Positions 35,388 through 40,897 of a stretch of DNA of 64,000 bases are shown piece by piece. Source of the DNA: Flavobacterium sp. N2270 (lineage in GTDB: Bacteria; Bacteroidota; Bacteroidia; Flavobacteriales; Flavobacteriaceae). A model generated the notes under the pieces. The model saw only the letters and a program-made list of their open reading frames with translations. It was not told the DNA's origin and did not search any database. Within the stretch, counting starts at the first letter, position 1; each line of letters starts with the position of its first letter. Location: positions 1,612,001 to 1,676,000 of the forward strand of contig NZ_CP110005.1 in assembly GCF_025947225.1 (NCBI RefSeq). Direction: 5' to 3'. Position numbers and translations under genes: made by a program.

Positions 35388-35423
35388 TCTGAAGTTAGAA
35401 TTTAGAAATCAGAATTTAGAAGT
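35388..35423 (+). repeat. Short AGAATTTAGAA-type direct repeats
   Basis: The whole gap between two cassette genes is a run of near-copies of GAATTTAGAA. Such low-complexity spacers are common in flavobacterial accessory regions. No hairpin or promoter is seen. Confidence 0.5.
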
Positions 35424-35816
35424 ATGATTTTATTTTTAACTAGAACTTATTTCCCTGACGGAACAAACGGAAAGCTCAAATGCGATGGCGAATTCATCTG
35501 TTATACAATTGAATTACCTTGGAAGAATAATGAAAAGAGAGTTTCCTGCATTCCGGAAGGGAAATATTTTATTAGAAAGCGATATAGTCCGAAATTCAAA
35601 TGGCATTTAGAAGTTATTGATGTAGCAAATAGAAGTTTTATTTTATTTCATCCTGCTAATAATGCTTTGAAAGAATTGAATGGTTGTATTGCTCCTGTGA
35701 CGAAACTTTCTGGACCAGGTTTGGGACTTATGTCGAGAAAAGCATTTGAGAAACTTAAAATTTTAGTTTATAAAGCTTTAGACAGAAAAGAAAGTGTAGA
35801 ATTGATTGTTGAATAG
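35424..35816 (+). CDS. DUF5675 family protein
   Basis: The protein has 130 residues. The pattern DGEFICYTIELPW, CIPEGKY, then ILFHPANN and LNGCIAPV matches DUF5675, a family often linked to phages and tailocin-like loci. The conserved Cys, His and Asn residues suggest an enzyme, perhaps acting on the cell wall, but no activity is established to my knowledge. It follows the unknown 252-residue gene and precedes two small membrane proteins, a layout resembling a lysis cassette. Confidence 0.78.
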   Translation: MILFLTRTYFPDGTNGKLKCDGEFICYTIELPWKNNEKRVSCIPEGKYFIRKRYSPKFKWHLEVIDVANRSFILFHPANNALKELNGCIAPVTKLSGPGLGLMSRKAFEKLKILVYKALDRKESVELIVE

Positions 35817-35851
35817 ATTTCCATTTTTATGGGAATGAAAAAATATAAATT

Positions 35852-36103
35852 ATGAAAAAAATTGTAAATAGAGCTACAGCTCCTACTCCAAAGTTTTTTA
35901 AAGTGCTTCGAAATGTTGGTTTGGTTTTGGCTGCTGTTGGTGGAACGATTTTAGCTGCTCCAATTGGCTTACCAGTATTAGTTACAACTATTGGAGGTTA
36001 TATGGCAGTTGCTGGAGGAGTTTTGACAGCAACTAGTCAGCTTACTACAACTGATGACAGCGTCCTTCGACAAGCTCAGGATGACAAAGATGGAAGCAAA
36101 TAA
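35852..36103 (+). CDS. Small membrane protein, holin-like
   Basis: The protein has 83 residues. A basic N-terminus is followed by two hydrophobic segments at about 20-38 and 43-62, separated by a short turn. The last 15 residues (DDSVLRQAQDDKDG) are encoded by an inserted REP-like repeat at 36062-36085, so the natural C-terminus has probably been replaced. Size and topology fit a holin or small membrane toxin, but this is not diagnostic. Confidence 0.65.
   Translation: MKKIVNRATAPTPKFFKVLRNVGLVLAAVGGTILAAPIGLPVLVTTIGGYMAVAGGVLTATSQLTTTDDSVLRQAQDDKDGSK
36062..36085. repeat. REP-like palindrome inside a coding sequence
   Basis: The core CTTCGACAAGCTCAGGATG forms an imperfect hairpin and is a dispersed intergenic repeat type well known in Flavobacteria. 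Related copies are at 43949-43977 and 44126-44150. Here it encodes the tail of the upstream protein and reaches the start of the next one. Confidence 0.7.
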
Positions 36104-36269
36104 TAGTAGTACTTTAATGGGAACTGCTGGAGGCACATTTTTAAGTATAGTACCAAATATAAATTCTGATGATATAGCAAAAACTATTATATTAGCTACT
36201 GTTGGAGCAATTGTCAGCTTTACGATTTCGTTACTACTTAAAAGCCTACAAAAGAAGCACAAAAAATAA
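36081..36269 (+). CDS. Small membrane protein, second of the pair
   Basis: The protein has 62 residues from the ATG at 36081, or 59 from 36090. The longer frame upstream is only repeat-derived sequence. A single strong hydrophobic helix at about 31-51 (IILATVGAIVSFTISLLL) is followed by a basic tail KSLQKKHKK, as in small phage holins or spanin-like proteins. It overlaps the previous gene by 23 bases and is followed by a bidirectional terminator. Confidence 0.6.
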   Translation: MTKMEANNSSTLMGTAGGTFLSIVPNINSDDIAKTIILATVGAIVSFTISLLLKSLQKKHKK

Positions 36270-36307
36270 GTTTAGCCCTTGTTGTGGTGACCTTTGGGTT
36301 AAATTGT

Positions 36308-36343
36308 AAAAATGCCTTTTCCAAATGGATTAGGCATTTTTTT
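36308..36343. terminator. Bidirectional terminator
   Basis: AAAATGCCT at 36309-36317 pairs with AGGCATTTT at 36332-36340. There is an A-run on the left and a T-run on the right. It lies between the plus-strand cassette and the minus-strand small genes, which it can terminate from both sides. Confidence 0.85.
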
Positions 36344-36347
36344 GTTT

Positions 36348-36527
36348 TTAGAACTCCCCAAATTGATTGAGTACTACCTCAACTACTACAACCTCAGAAT
36401 TGCACCAATATAACTCATTATATTTTGCATAATCTAATGCTTTGGTTCTACTGTCAAAAGCACCAAAAAATACTCTTGAAGCTTTTGATTTCCACGTGTC
36501 TGTCTGAAATAACAAAAAGATGCTCAT
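36348..36527 (-). CDS. Small conserved protein (59 residues)
   Basis: A short frame with an ATG reads MSIFLLFQTDTWKSKASRVF and continues to LNQFGEF. It contains a GAFDSRTKALDYAK stretch that looks like a small alpha/beta protein. It lies 28 bases downstream of the DUF6943 gene on the same strand, and a terminator follows. The well-formed start, codon pattern and position support a real gene. The function is unknown; a DUF6943 partner is likely. Confidence 0.6.
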   Translation of the reverse strand: MSIFLLFQTDTWKSKASRVFFGAFDSRTKALDYAKYNELYWCNSEVVVVEVVLNQFGEF

Positions 36528-36555
36528 AATTATAAATTTAAAAGTTAAAAAAATA

Positions 36556-36978
36556 TTATCTATTGCAATAGCGGTGTAAAATCACTCTACGCATATCATT
36601 AATAAGATTTAGATTTTCATTGAATCGTTTTTCAGATTGTTCTAAAAGCTTTAAAGTTTGCACGTTTTTAAGGTGTTCTTCGTGGTCTTTAATTTCTTGG
36701 TTAACTTTGTTTGGAAATTCTTTTCTAACATCATGTAAGCGTAAAAAAGGAATTACAGAACCACAAAGAAACTGATGCCAGAATTTTGTTTTCCAAAGTG
36801 CATAAGCAGTTAAATTGATATTGTCAAAATCTTCTTTATTCTCGAAAATGACAACAAAACTATTTGTGAATGGCTCATTTGAAGGCTTTCCACTGTTTAA
36901 TCCTTTGTTTAAAATGAATAGGTGTGGATTTTTGTAAATCGTTCCTTTAGTGTACGTTTTAATGACAAATTTTAGCAT
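36556..36978 (-). CDS. DUF6943 family protein
   Basis: The protein has 140 residues. The opening (TYTKGTIYKNPHLFILNKGLN) and the later YALWKTKFWHQFLCGSVIPFLR match my memory of DUF6943, a Bacteroidota family found near mobile elements. The C-terminus is a long charged helix. No catalytic motif is seen. It forms a two-gene unit with the 59-residue protein downstream. Its role is unknown. Confidence 0.68.
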   Translation of the reverse strand: MLKFVIKTYTKGTIYKNPHLFILNKGLNSGKPSNEPFTNSFVVIFENKEDFDNINLTAYALWKTKFWHQFLCGSVIPFLRLHDVRKEFPNKVNQEIKDHEEHLKNVQTLKLLEQSEKRFNENLNLINDMRRVILHRYCNR

Positions 36979-37117
36979 AACATCGGCTTTTAAAAAATTG
37001 GTTAGATTTTCAATTTTCTGCGGTGTTTCTTATGAAATGCAGGTGTGCCTCGCTATGCTCCACCCATAAATTTTTTTCGCCAAATTTTATTTTATAATTG
37101 GAAGCGAAGAATATTCA

Positions 37118-37310
37118 TTTCAAAAGAAAAAAAGAAAAAAAAGAAAGCCGTCATTTCAAGTGGAAGGTTTCAAAAAAGCAAGTTTTTTTGAAAAAATACT
37201 ACCTGAAAAGGTGGAGATTTTTTCAAAAACCCGCAGGGCTTGAACTTGCTTTTTTGTAAACCTGGAACTTATCTTTGCTTCCTTTTTTTTATTTATTTTT
37301 TTTTGAAATT
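37118..37310. repeat. Hairpin H1: long imperfect inverted repeat
   Basis: Arms of roughly 80-95 bases (about 37118-37197 and 37217-37310) pair with interruptions. The strongest blocks are 13 bases each: CAAAAAAGCAAGT at 37171-37183 with 37244-37256, and TTTTTGAAAAAAT at 37185-37197 with 37217-37229. It resembles a foldback or MITE-like element. Confidence 0.65.
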
Positions 37311-37406
37311 ACCTATAATCGTTCTTATGTAATCGGGTGTTTTTTTGGTAACGTTCTATCTAACGAGGTTGTGTTTTGGAATGTGGAAGTTGTTTAAAGG
37401 GTAATG

Positions 37407-37472
37407 AATTTTAAAACAGGATAAATAACCATAGACAAATTATAGATAATGCTTTTATCCTGTTTTAAAATT
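37407..37472. repeat. Hairpin H2: 17-base perfect inverted repeat
   Basis: The arm at 37407-37423 (AATTTTAAAACAGGATA) is the exact reverse complement of 37456-37472, with a 32-base loop. There is no T-run directly after it that would mark a terminator. Confidence 0.75.
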
Positions 37473-37494
37473 TAATACTCTTTTGTGGATTTGA

Positions 37495-37582
37495 TTTTTG
37501 AGGATGCCTTTAGTTCAGTCGGCAGTAGCAGTGTTCGGTTAGCAGAAAATATCCTTATGGAAATGGGAAGCATCTTCAAAAA
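37495..37582. repeat. Hairpin H3
   Basis: TTTTTGAGGATGCCT at 37495-37509 pairs with 37568-37582 at 13 of 15 positions. The loop carries the first GGCAGTAGC copy. Confidence 0.55.
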
Positions 37583-37587
37583 ACAAT

Positions 37588-37648
37588 GCAAATACTTACC
37601 TAGTGCGATGAGGCAGTAGCGCAGGCAAGTGTGTGATTTTTTATTTGC
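37588..37648. repeat. Hairpin H4
   Basis: GCAAATA at 37588-37594 pairs with TATTTGC at 37642-37648, and ACTTACCT at 37594-37601 pairs with AGGCAAGT at 37623-37630 with one wobble. The apex holds GGCAGTAGC. Confidence 0.5.
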
Positions 37649-37664
37649 TTATGGGATTGTTGTG

Positions 37665-37757
37665 ATTGCTTTTATGTTGGATAGATGCCTTTTTGTGAGT
37701 GATTAGTGAATAGCTCTTGTGGAAAGAGTTAAGGCATCTGGCCAACGTGAAAGCAAT
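37665..37757. repeat. Hairpin H5: 27-base arms with wobble pairs
   Basis: Arms 37665-37691 and 37731-37757 match at 23 of 27 positions. Three of the four differences are G-U wobbles if the plus strand is transcribed, which favours a folded RNA. An inner stem CTCTT/AAGAG lies at 37714-37728. Confidence 0.7.
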
Positions 37758-37831
37758 GGAGTTTGTGTTTTCTGGCAAATGAAAAATCATATTCTTGCTG
37801 GCTCTTTTTGATTTTGTGGGTGCCAGAGAGT

Positions 37832-37864
37832 AATTATGAATGGAGAATTATGAATTATGAATTG
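37832..37864 (+). repeat. ATTATGAAT-type direct repeats
   Basis: Several overlapping copies of ATTATGAAT occur within 33 bases. This is the simple-repeat spacer type common in flavobacterial intergenic DNA. It explains the spurious reading frame here. Confidence 0.5.
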
Positions 37865-38004
37865 GGTTATTATGGAATTGTAGCACGCACAAAAACAATG
37901 CAACTACTAACCGATTTAAACACAAAGTATATAAAAACAGTGACCGAATAGTTTCAAAGAACAATTAAGTTTGAGGATTTTCAAATGGAAATGATACGTG
38001 TTTA

Positions 38005-38086
38005 AGGCAGTGGCGAAGGACGGTGTTTTTTGTAGCTGGGTGATGCGATGGGAGCTGCAAAAAATGTTGTCCTGGAGCCACTGCCT
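38005..38086. repeat. Hairpin H6: extended stem-loop
   Basis: The outer stem is AGGCAGTGGC at 38005-38014 with 38077-38086 (10 of 10). The inner stem is 38026-38037 with 38053-38064 (11 of 12, the exception a G-U wobble on the plus strand). A GGAC/GTCC stretch lies between. The arms are about 33 bases with a 15-base G-rich loop. Confidence 0.72.
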
Positions 38087-38111
38087 CGAGCGTTGGCTGT
38101 GCGGCTTTTTT

Positions 38112-38190
38112 ACATAATGTTATTATAGTGCATCCGGTAACTTCTTTTGGAATTGGGATTTTGTTTATGCACTATAATGCCACATTATGT
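38112..38190. repeat. Hairpin H7
   Basis: Arms 38112-38133 and 38167-38190 pair through ACATAATGT and TTATAGTGCAT blocks, with a small bulge between the blocks. The perfect inner block is at least 11 bases. Confidence 0.72.
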
Positions 38191-38260
38191 AACTAAGCTT
38201 GGGAGAAAAAATTATTGGCATGAGTTGCGTAGCGTACGTGTTTTTGTTTTGAGCGTTGGG

Positions 38261-38334
38261 CAAGCTCTTTGACTGATGGCTTATTGGATTTTTCTTTTTA
38301 AACAAAACGTTTTAGCCAACAGACAAAGTGCTTG
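38261..38334. repeat. Hairpin H8
   Basis: Arms 38261-38281 and 38314-38334 match at 18 of 21 positions. A GAGCGTTGGG copy abuts the left arm and another occurs 41 bases after the right arm. Confidence 0.68.
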
Positions 38335-38440
38335 ATATGAGTTGGGACAAAAACCATGACAGTAATTTTTTTAGGAGCGTTGGGAAGGAGTGGCAATTGG
38401 AAAGAGATTTTAATTTATTTATTTTACCTTTTCTACCCAC

Positions 38441-38674
38441 TTATGGTAATTTAAAATGAATAACCCAGTATCCACCATTAGCACCTTTCATTCTTTTTAG
38501 TATGCCTAAATCTTTTAAGAAAAGTAAGTTTTTGTCAATAGCAGAAAGGCTTAAGCCAATGTTCTCTGATAGCTCACGAATGGTGATTTTACTGTTTTTA
38601 TGAATAATTTTTAGAATATCAACTCTACTTTCCGTTAGGATTTCTACCCACTTTTCTACCCACTTTTCGAAATT
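38441..38674 (-). pseudogene. Remnant of a winged-helix C-terminal domain
   Basis: About 77 codons are open on the minus strand and end at a stop at 38441, but there is no start codon; a TAA lies just upstream. The translation (ESRVDILKIIHKN, ITIRELSENIGLS, then LKRMKGANGGYWVI) is a winged-helix domain like those at the C-terminus of AlbA/RecG-like ATP-binding regulators. It is a decayed fragment of a larger gene, next to the hairpin tract. Confidence 0.65.
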
Positions 38675-38697
38675 TTACATTTTCGAATTATTTGGTT

Positions 38698-38735
38698 AAA
38701 AAAAAATGCCCCAAATATTTACTATAAATGGGACA
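38698..38735 (-). terminator. Terminator of the toxin-antitoxin-chaperone operon
   Basis: On the minus strand a hairpin with CCCATTTA / TAAA...TGGGG is followed by a run of T (A-run at 38698-38706). It lies 27 bases after the end of the SecB-like gene. Confidence 0.6.
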
Positions 38736-38761
38736 AAATATACTCTTTGAAAAACAAAATA

Positions 38762-39211
38762 TTATTCTATTAACTTATTTGGATTAATAATAGGTAATAT
38801 AAAATTACTTAAAGCTGTACCTTGAAAACGAGTCATTAATATTCCTCTTGAAGTTGAATATGTAATTGCAGCTAAAGCATTTCCTAATGCAGGACTTATT
38901 GTTACTGTATTGTCTTCTTCTAGCTTTGTTAATTCTTCAATATTATCTATATAATAAACATAAACAAAACTAAATGAGCCTATAGCTTCTTCATCACCTT
39001 CATTTTCTTTTTCACTTTTAGTTTCAACATTTACTGAAAAATCAGCTTTTATTAATTTATCAGGAATATTAAAACCTAATTCAAAATTTACATTGAAATT
39101 GTGTCCTTGAACTTTTTCTTCTTCAAAATCAAATGGGCTATGAATTTGCCCTTTAATGATTTTAAAATCAACAATTTCAATTTTTTCAGGTTGTAATAAA
39201 TTAGCTGACAT
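38762..39211 (-). CDS. SecB-like chaperone of a toxin-antitoxin system
   Basis: The protein has 149 residues, the same size class as SecB (about 155), and is acidic with no signal peptide. The C-terminal part has the order seen in SecB: a helix ending YSTSRG at 118-123, then a short loop and FILPIINPNKL at 137-147, like the LPPVNFDALY end of SecB. The N-terminal half is strand-rich (FNVNFELGFNI, FSFVYVYYI). The gene overlaps the HTH gene by 11 bases, so they are coupled. In such systems the chaperone stabilises the antitoxin. It is far from housekeeping SecB in sequence, so the call rests on fold pattern and context. Confidence 0.68.
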   Translation of the reverse strand: MSANLLQPEKIEIVDFKIIKGQIHSPFDFEEEKVQGHNFNVNFELGFNIPDKLIKADFSVNVETKSEKENEGDEEAIGSFSFVYVYYIDNIEELTKLEEDNTVTISPALGNALAAITYSTSRGILMTRFQGTALSNFILPIINPNKLIE

Positions 39212-39593
39212 TGGCTAATGCTGTTTTATTGTTAGATTTAGATTTTTTCCACGAATTAGTATATGCTACATCAGTATTTATAGCATTATTTCTGTAAACG
39301 GTTACATATCCAGATGTTCCCATTGGTTTTCTTTGTGGAACATTAATAATTGACTCCCCAAGTTCTGCTTCAAGTTTAGCTAAAGAACGTAATGTAAAAT
39401 TATGTTCTCCTACCAACCATTTATTAACTTCAGAAGGTCTTTTTTCAAGTTTATCTGCTAAATCTTTTTGGCTAAATCCTTTTGCTTTTAACAATTGATT
39501 TACTCGAACCACGATATCAGCATACAATCTTGCGAAGATTTTTGTTTCTTCCGGTGTTTCTGCTAAAATTCTTTGTGCTACTTTGCTTCTCAT
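39201..39593 (-). CDS. XRE/HigA-like antitoxin with C-terminal extension
   Basis: The protein has 130 residues. A helix-turn-helix lies at about 28-85 (FSQKDLADKLEKRPSEVNKWL, then NFTLRSLAKLEAELG). Residues 88-130 are a polar, aromatic-containing tail (GYVTVYRNNAINTDVAYTNSW) with no DNA-binding pattern. In chaperone-controlled systems such a tail is the chaperone addiction region, which must be held by a SecB-like partner. That partner is the next gene here. The first gene of the operon lies 12 bases upstream. Confidence 0.8.
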   Translation of the reverse strand: MRSKVAQRILAETPEETKIFARLYADIVVRVNQLLKAKGFSQKDLADKLEKRPSEVNKWLVGEHNFTLRSLAKLEAELGESIINVPQRKPMGTSGYVTVYRNNAINTDVAYTNSWKKSKSNNKTALANVS

Positions 39594-39605
39594 TGTTTTG
39601 GATTT

Positions 39606-40127
39606 TTAGAGGATGATTTCATCTGAACCATCATAATTAGTAAGTTTTCTATTTTTTTCATTAACAATAATTGTTCCATCTTGTAAAGCTTCATTAATTC
39701 GTTTTGCGAATTCACATGCTGCTCTCCATTCTAAATGCAATGAACTTTTTTGATTTGTTGGACCATCTTTGATACCTCCATTGAAAAGTATAACTATGTT
39801 GTTTGTGATTTTTAAGGCGTATAATCTTAATGGAAATTCCGGAAAGTGGTAAGTAATATTTTCGATTGTTCTTTTACCTTGGACAGGTAATCCCTTAACT
39901 TCGTTTTCATCTCTATTGAATAATTCATCTATTGCTCCGTGATCATTACCAATTGATAGCAATACAAAAGACAACAATTCTTGATTTGCTTCTTTATATT
40001 CTGCTATTGCATCATATTTTTCAAAGAATAAATCCGTTTCATTTGTCTCGGCTTCATCATATTTTACGGTGTAAAAAGTGCATTTAGCAGCTTCATCATC
40101 CCATATTTCTAGAGCAAATATATTCAC
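39606..40127 (-). CDS. Putative HigB/RelE-like toxin
   Basis: The protein has 173 residues from a GTG at 40127. A longer frame from a GTG at 40157 would start inside the operator palindrome, so I reject it. The core FPLRLYALKITNNIVILFNGGIKDGP, then a helix AACEFAKRINEAL, resembles the strand-strand-helix of HigB/RelE-type toxins and includes the FGGGIK-like turn. The N-terminal half is longer than in classical RelE proteins. It is first in the operon, before the HTH antitoxin, which is the HigB-HigA order. RNase activity is inferred. Confidence 0.62.
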   Translation of the reverse strand: MNIFALEIWDDEAAKCTFYTVKYDEAETNETDLFFEKYDAIAEYKEANQELLSFVLLSIGNDHGAIDELFNRDENEVKGLPVQGKRTIENITYHFPEFPLRLYALKITNNIVILFNGGIKDGPTNQKSSLHLEWRAACEFAKRINEALQDGTIIVNEKNRKLTNYDGSDEIIL

Positions 40128-40146
40128 TTTATTATTAGTTTGCAAA

Positions 40147-40154
40147 CAAAAATA
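40147..40154 (-). promoter_or_regulatory. -7 promoter element of the TAC operon
   Basis: On the minus strand TATTTTTG matches the Bacteroidota -7 consensus TAnnTTTG. It ends 19 bases upstream of the GTG at 40127 and lies partly within the palindrome, so operator binding would block it. Confidence 0.5.
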
Positions 40155-40172
40155 CACTTTTAAGTGTATTTT
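40149..40172. promoter_or_regulatory. 24-base operator-like palindrome
   Basis: AAAATACACTT at 40149-40159 is the exact reverse complement of 40162-40172, with a 2-base centre. It overlaps the candidate -7 element of the toxin operon. Perfect palindromes here are the usual binding sites for HTH antitoxin dimers, so autoregulation by the product of 39201-39593 is likely. Confidence 0.65.
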
Positions 40173-40238
40173 ATGATTATTTAATATACTATTTAGTTTA
40201 TTTTTTCAAATGTAAGAATACTATTTGTTACCTAAAAA

Positions 40239-40883
40239 CTATTTTTTTATTTCTAACTTCAATTCTAAGATGTCTTCAATTTTGAATATTTCAGCATAAT
40301 TTTTCATGCTACCTATTTGAATTTTTATTGGTTTAATTTCGTCATTTTCTATGTAAAAACGGAATTCTTTTTGGTATTCAAATTCAAGAGGTTTTTCAAA
40401 TAATGTTATTTCTCTAGAAACTTCTTCTTTATCATAGTAATCTACAAAACCATGACTGAATTTTAAATTGTTCTTTTTGAGTTCATTTTCTATTTTATTA
40501 AAAAAAAGAGGTAAATCTTTAATCATTACTCCATGTGTCCCAAAACGCAAATTTCTTTTATCAAACTCAAAATCTAATGGATTTGGAAATCCTTTTGAAG
40601 ATATTGCATATAACGAATAAATATTACCTAATACTTCTTTATGACTTTCTCTTAAATGAACTTTAACATAATTAAATTCTCTGTCAATTCCTGGTATTTT
40701 GAAAGTGCCCGGCAAAGAATTAATTACTCTTGAAACTCCTTCGTATCTATCGCCTCTCAACTCTTCATCTTCAACTTTGCGAAAATATTCAATTGTATTC
40801 ATATAGATTGTTCCATTTTCGAATAAATCAAAAATGTTTTTCTCGCTACCTAATTTTAAGAATAGTTTTATTGTGTGCTCCAT
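40239..40883 (-). CDS. Unknown protein, partner of the PIN-like gene
   Basis: The protein has 214 residues with no signal or membrane segment. The opening (LFENGTIYMNTIEYFRKVEDEELRGDRYEG) recalls proteins such as DUF2971, which start with a toe-print of small N-terminal motifs and are often found in defence islands. The rest is a mixed alpha/beta domain (FEYQKEFRFYIEND). It begins 14 bases after the PIN-like gene on the same strand, so they form a two-gene unit. I do not recognise a function. Confidence 0.6.
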   Translation of the reverse strand: MEHTIKLFLKLGSEKNIFDLFENGTIYMNTIEYFRKVEDEELRGDRYEGVSRVINSLPGTFKIPGIDREFNYVKVHLRESHKEVLGNIYSLYAISSKGFPNPLDFEFDKRNLRFGTHGVMIKDLPLFFNKIENELKKNNLKFSHGFVDYYDKEEVSREITLFEKPLEFEYQKEFRFYIENDEIKPIKIQIGSMKNYAEIFKIEDILELKLEIKK

Positions 40884-40897
40884 TTTGAAATTTCGAT

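Larger units (their letters stand above)
36979..38440. other. Hairpin-rich non-coding tract
   Basis: About 1.46 kb has no credible gene. A 62-codon frame at 37763 lies in simple repeats and is dismissed. It contains at least eight imperfect inverted repeats of about 60-190 bases, described separately. It also carries three copies of GAGCGTTGG (38088, 38251, 38375) and three copies of GGCAGTAGC or GGCAGTGGC (37521, 37612, 38006). Compared with its surroundings it is richer in G and T on the plus strand. It may be a structured RNA locus, a transfer or replication origin, or a pile of palindromic mobile repeats. Confidence 0.6.

Noticed and set aside
37407..37472. Hairpin H2 as a terminator
   Set aside because: The stem is AT-rich with a 32-base loop and no gene ends nearby, so a terminator role is unlikely.
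37763..37951. A 62-codon plus-strand frame in the hairpin tract
   Set aside because: It reads through ATTATGAAT simple repeats and has no plausible start context or conserved pattern.
37341..38400. Integron attC-like words (GTTGGGC, GCCAAC) among the hairpins
   Set aside because: The words do not sit at both ends of any hairpin in the RYYYAAC / GTTRRRY arrangement, no cassette genes lie between the hairpins, and no integron integrase is seen.
40128..40157. A longer start for the toxin gene at 40157
   Set aside because: This GTG lies inside the operator palindrome and overlaps the -7 element, so translation from it would need an upstream promoter that is not visible.
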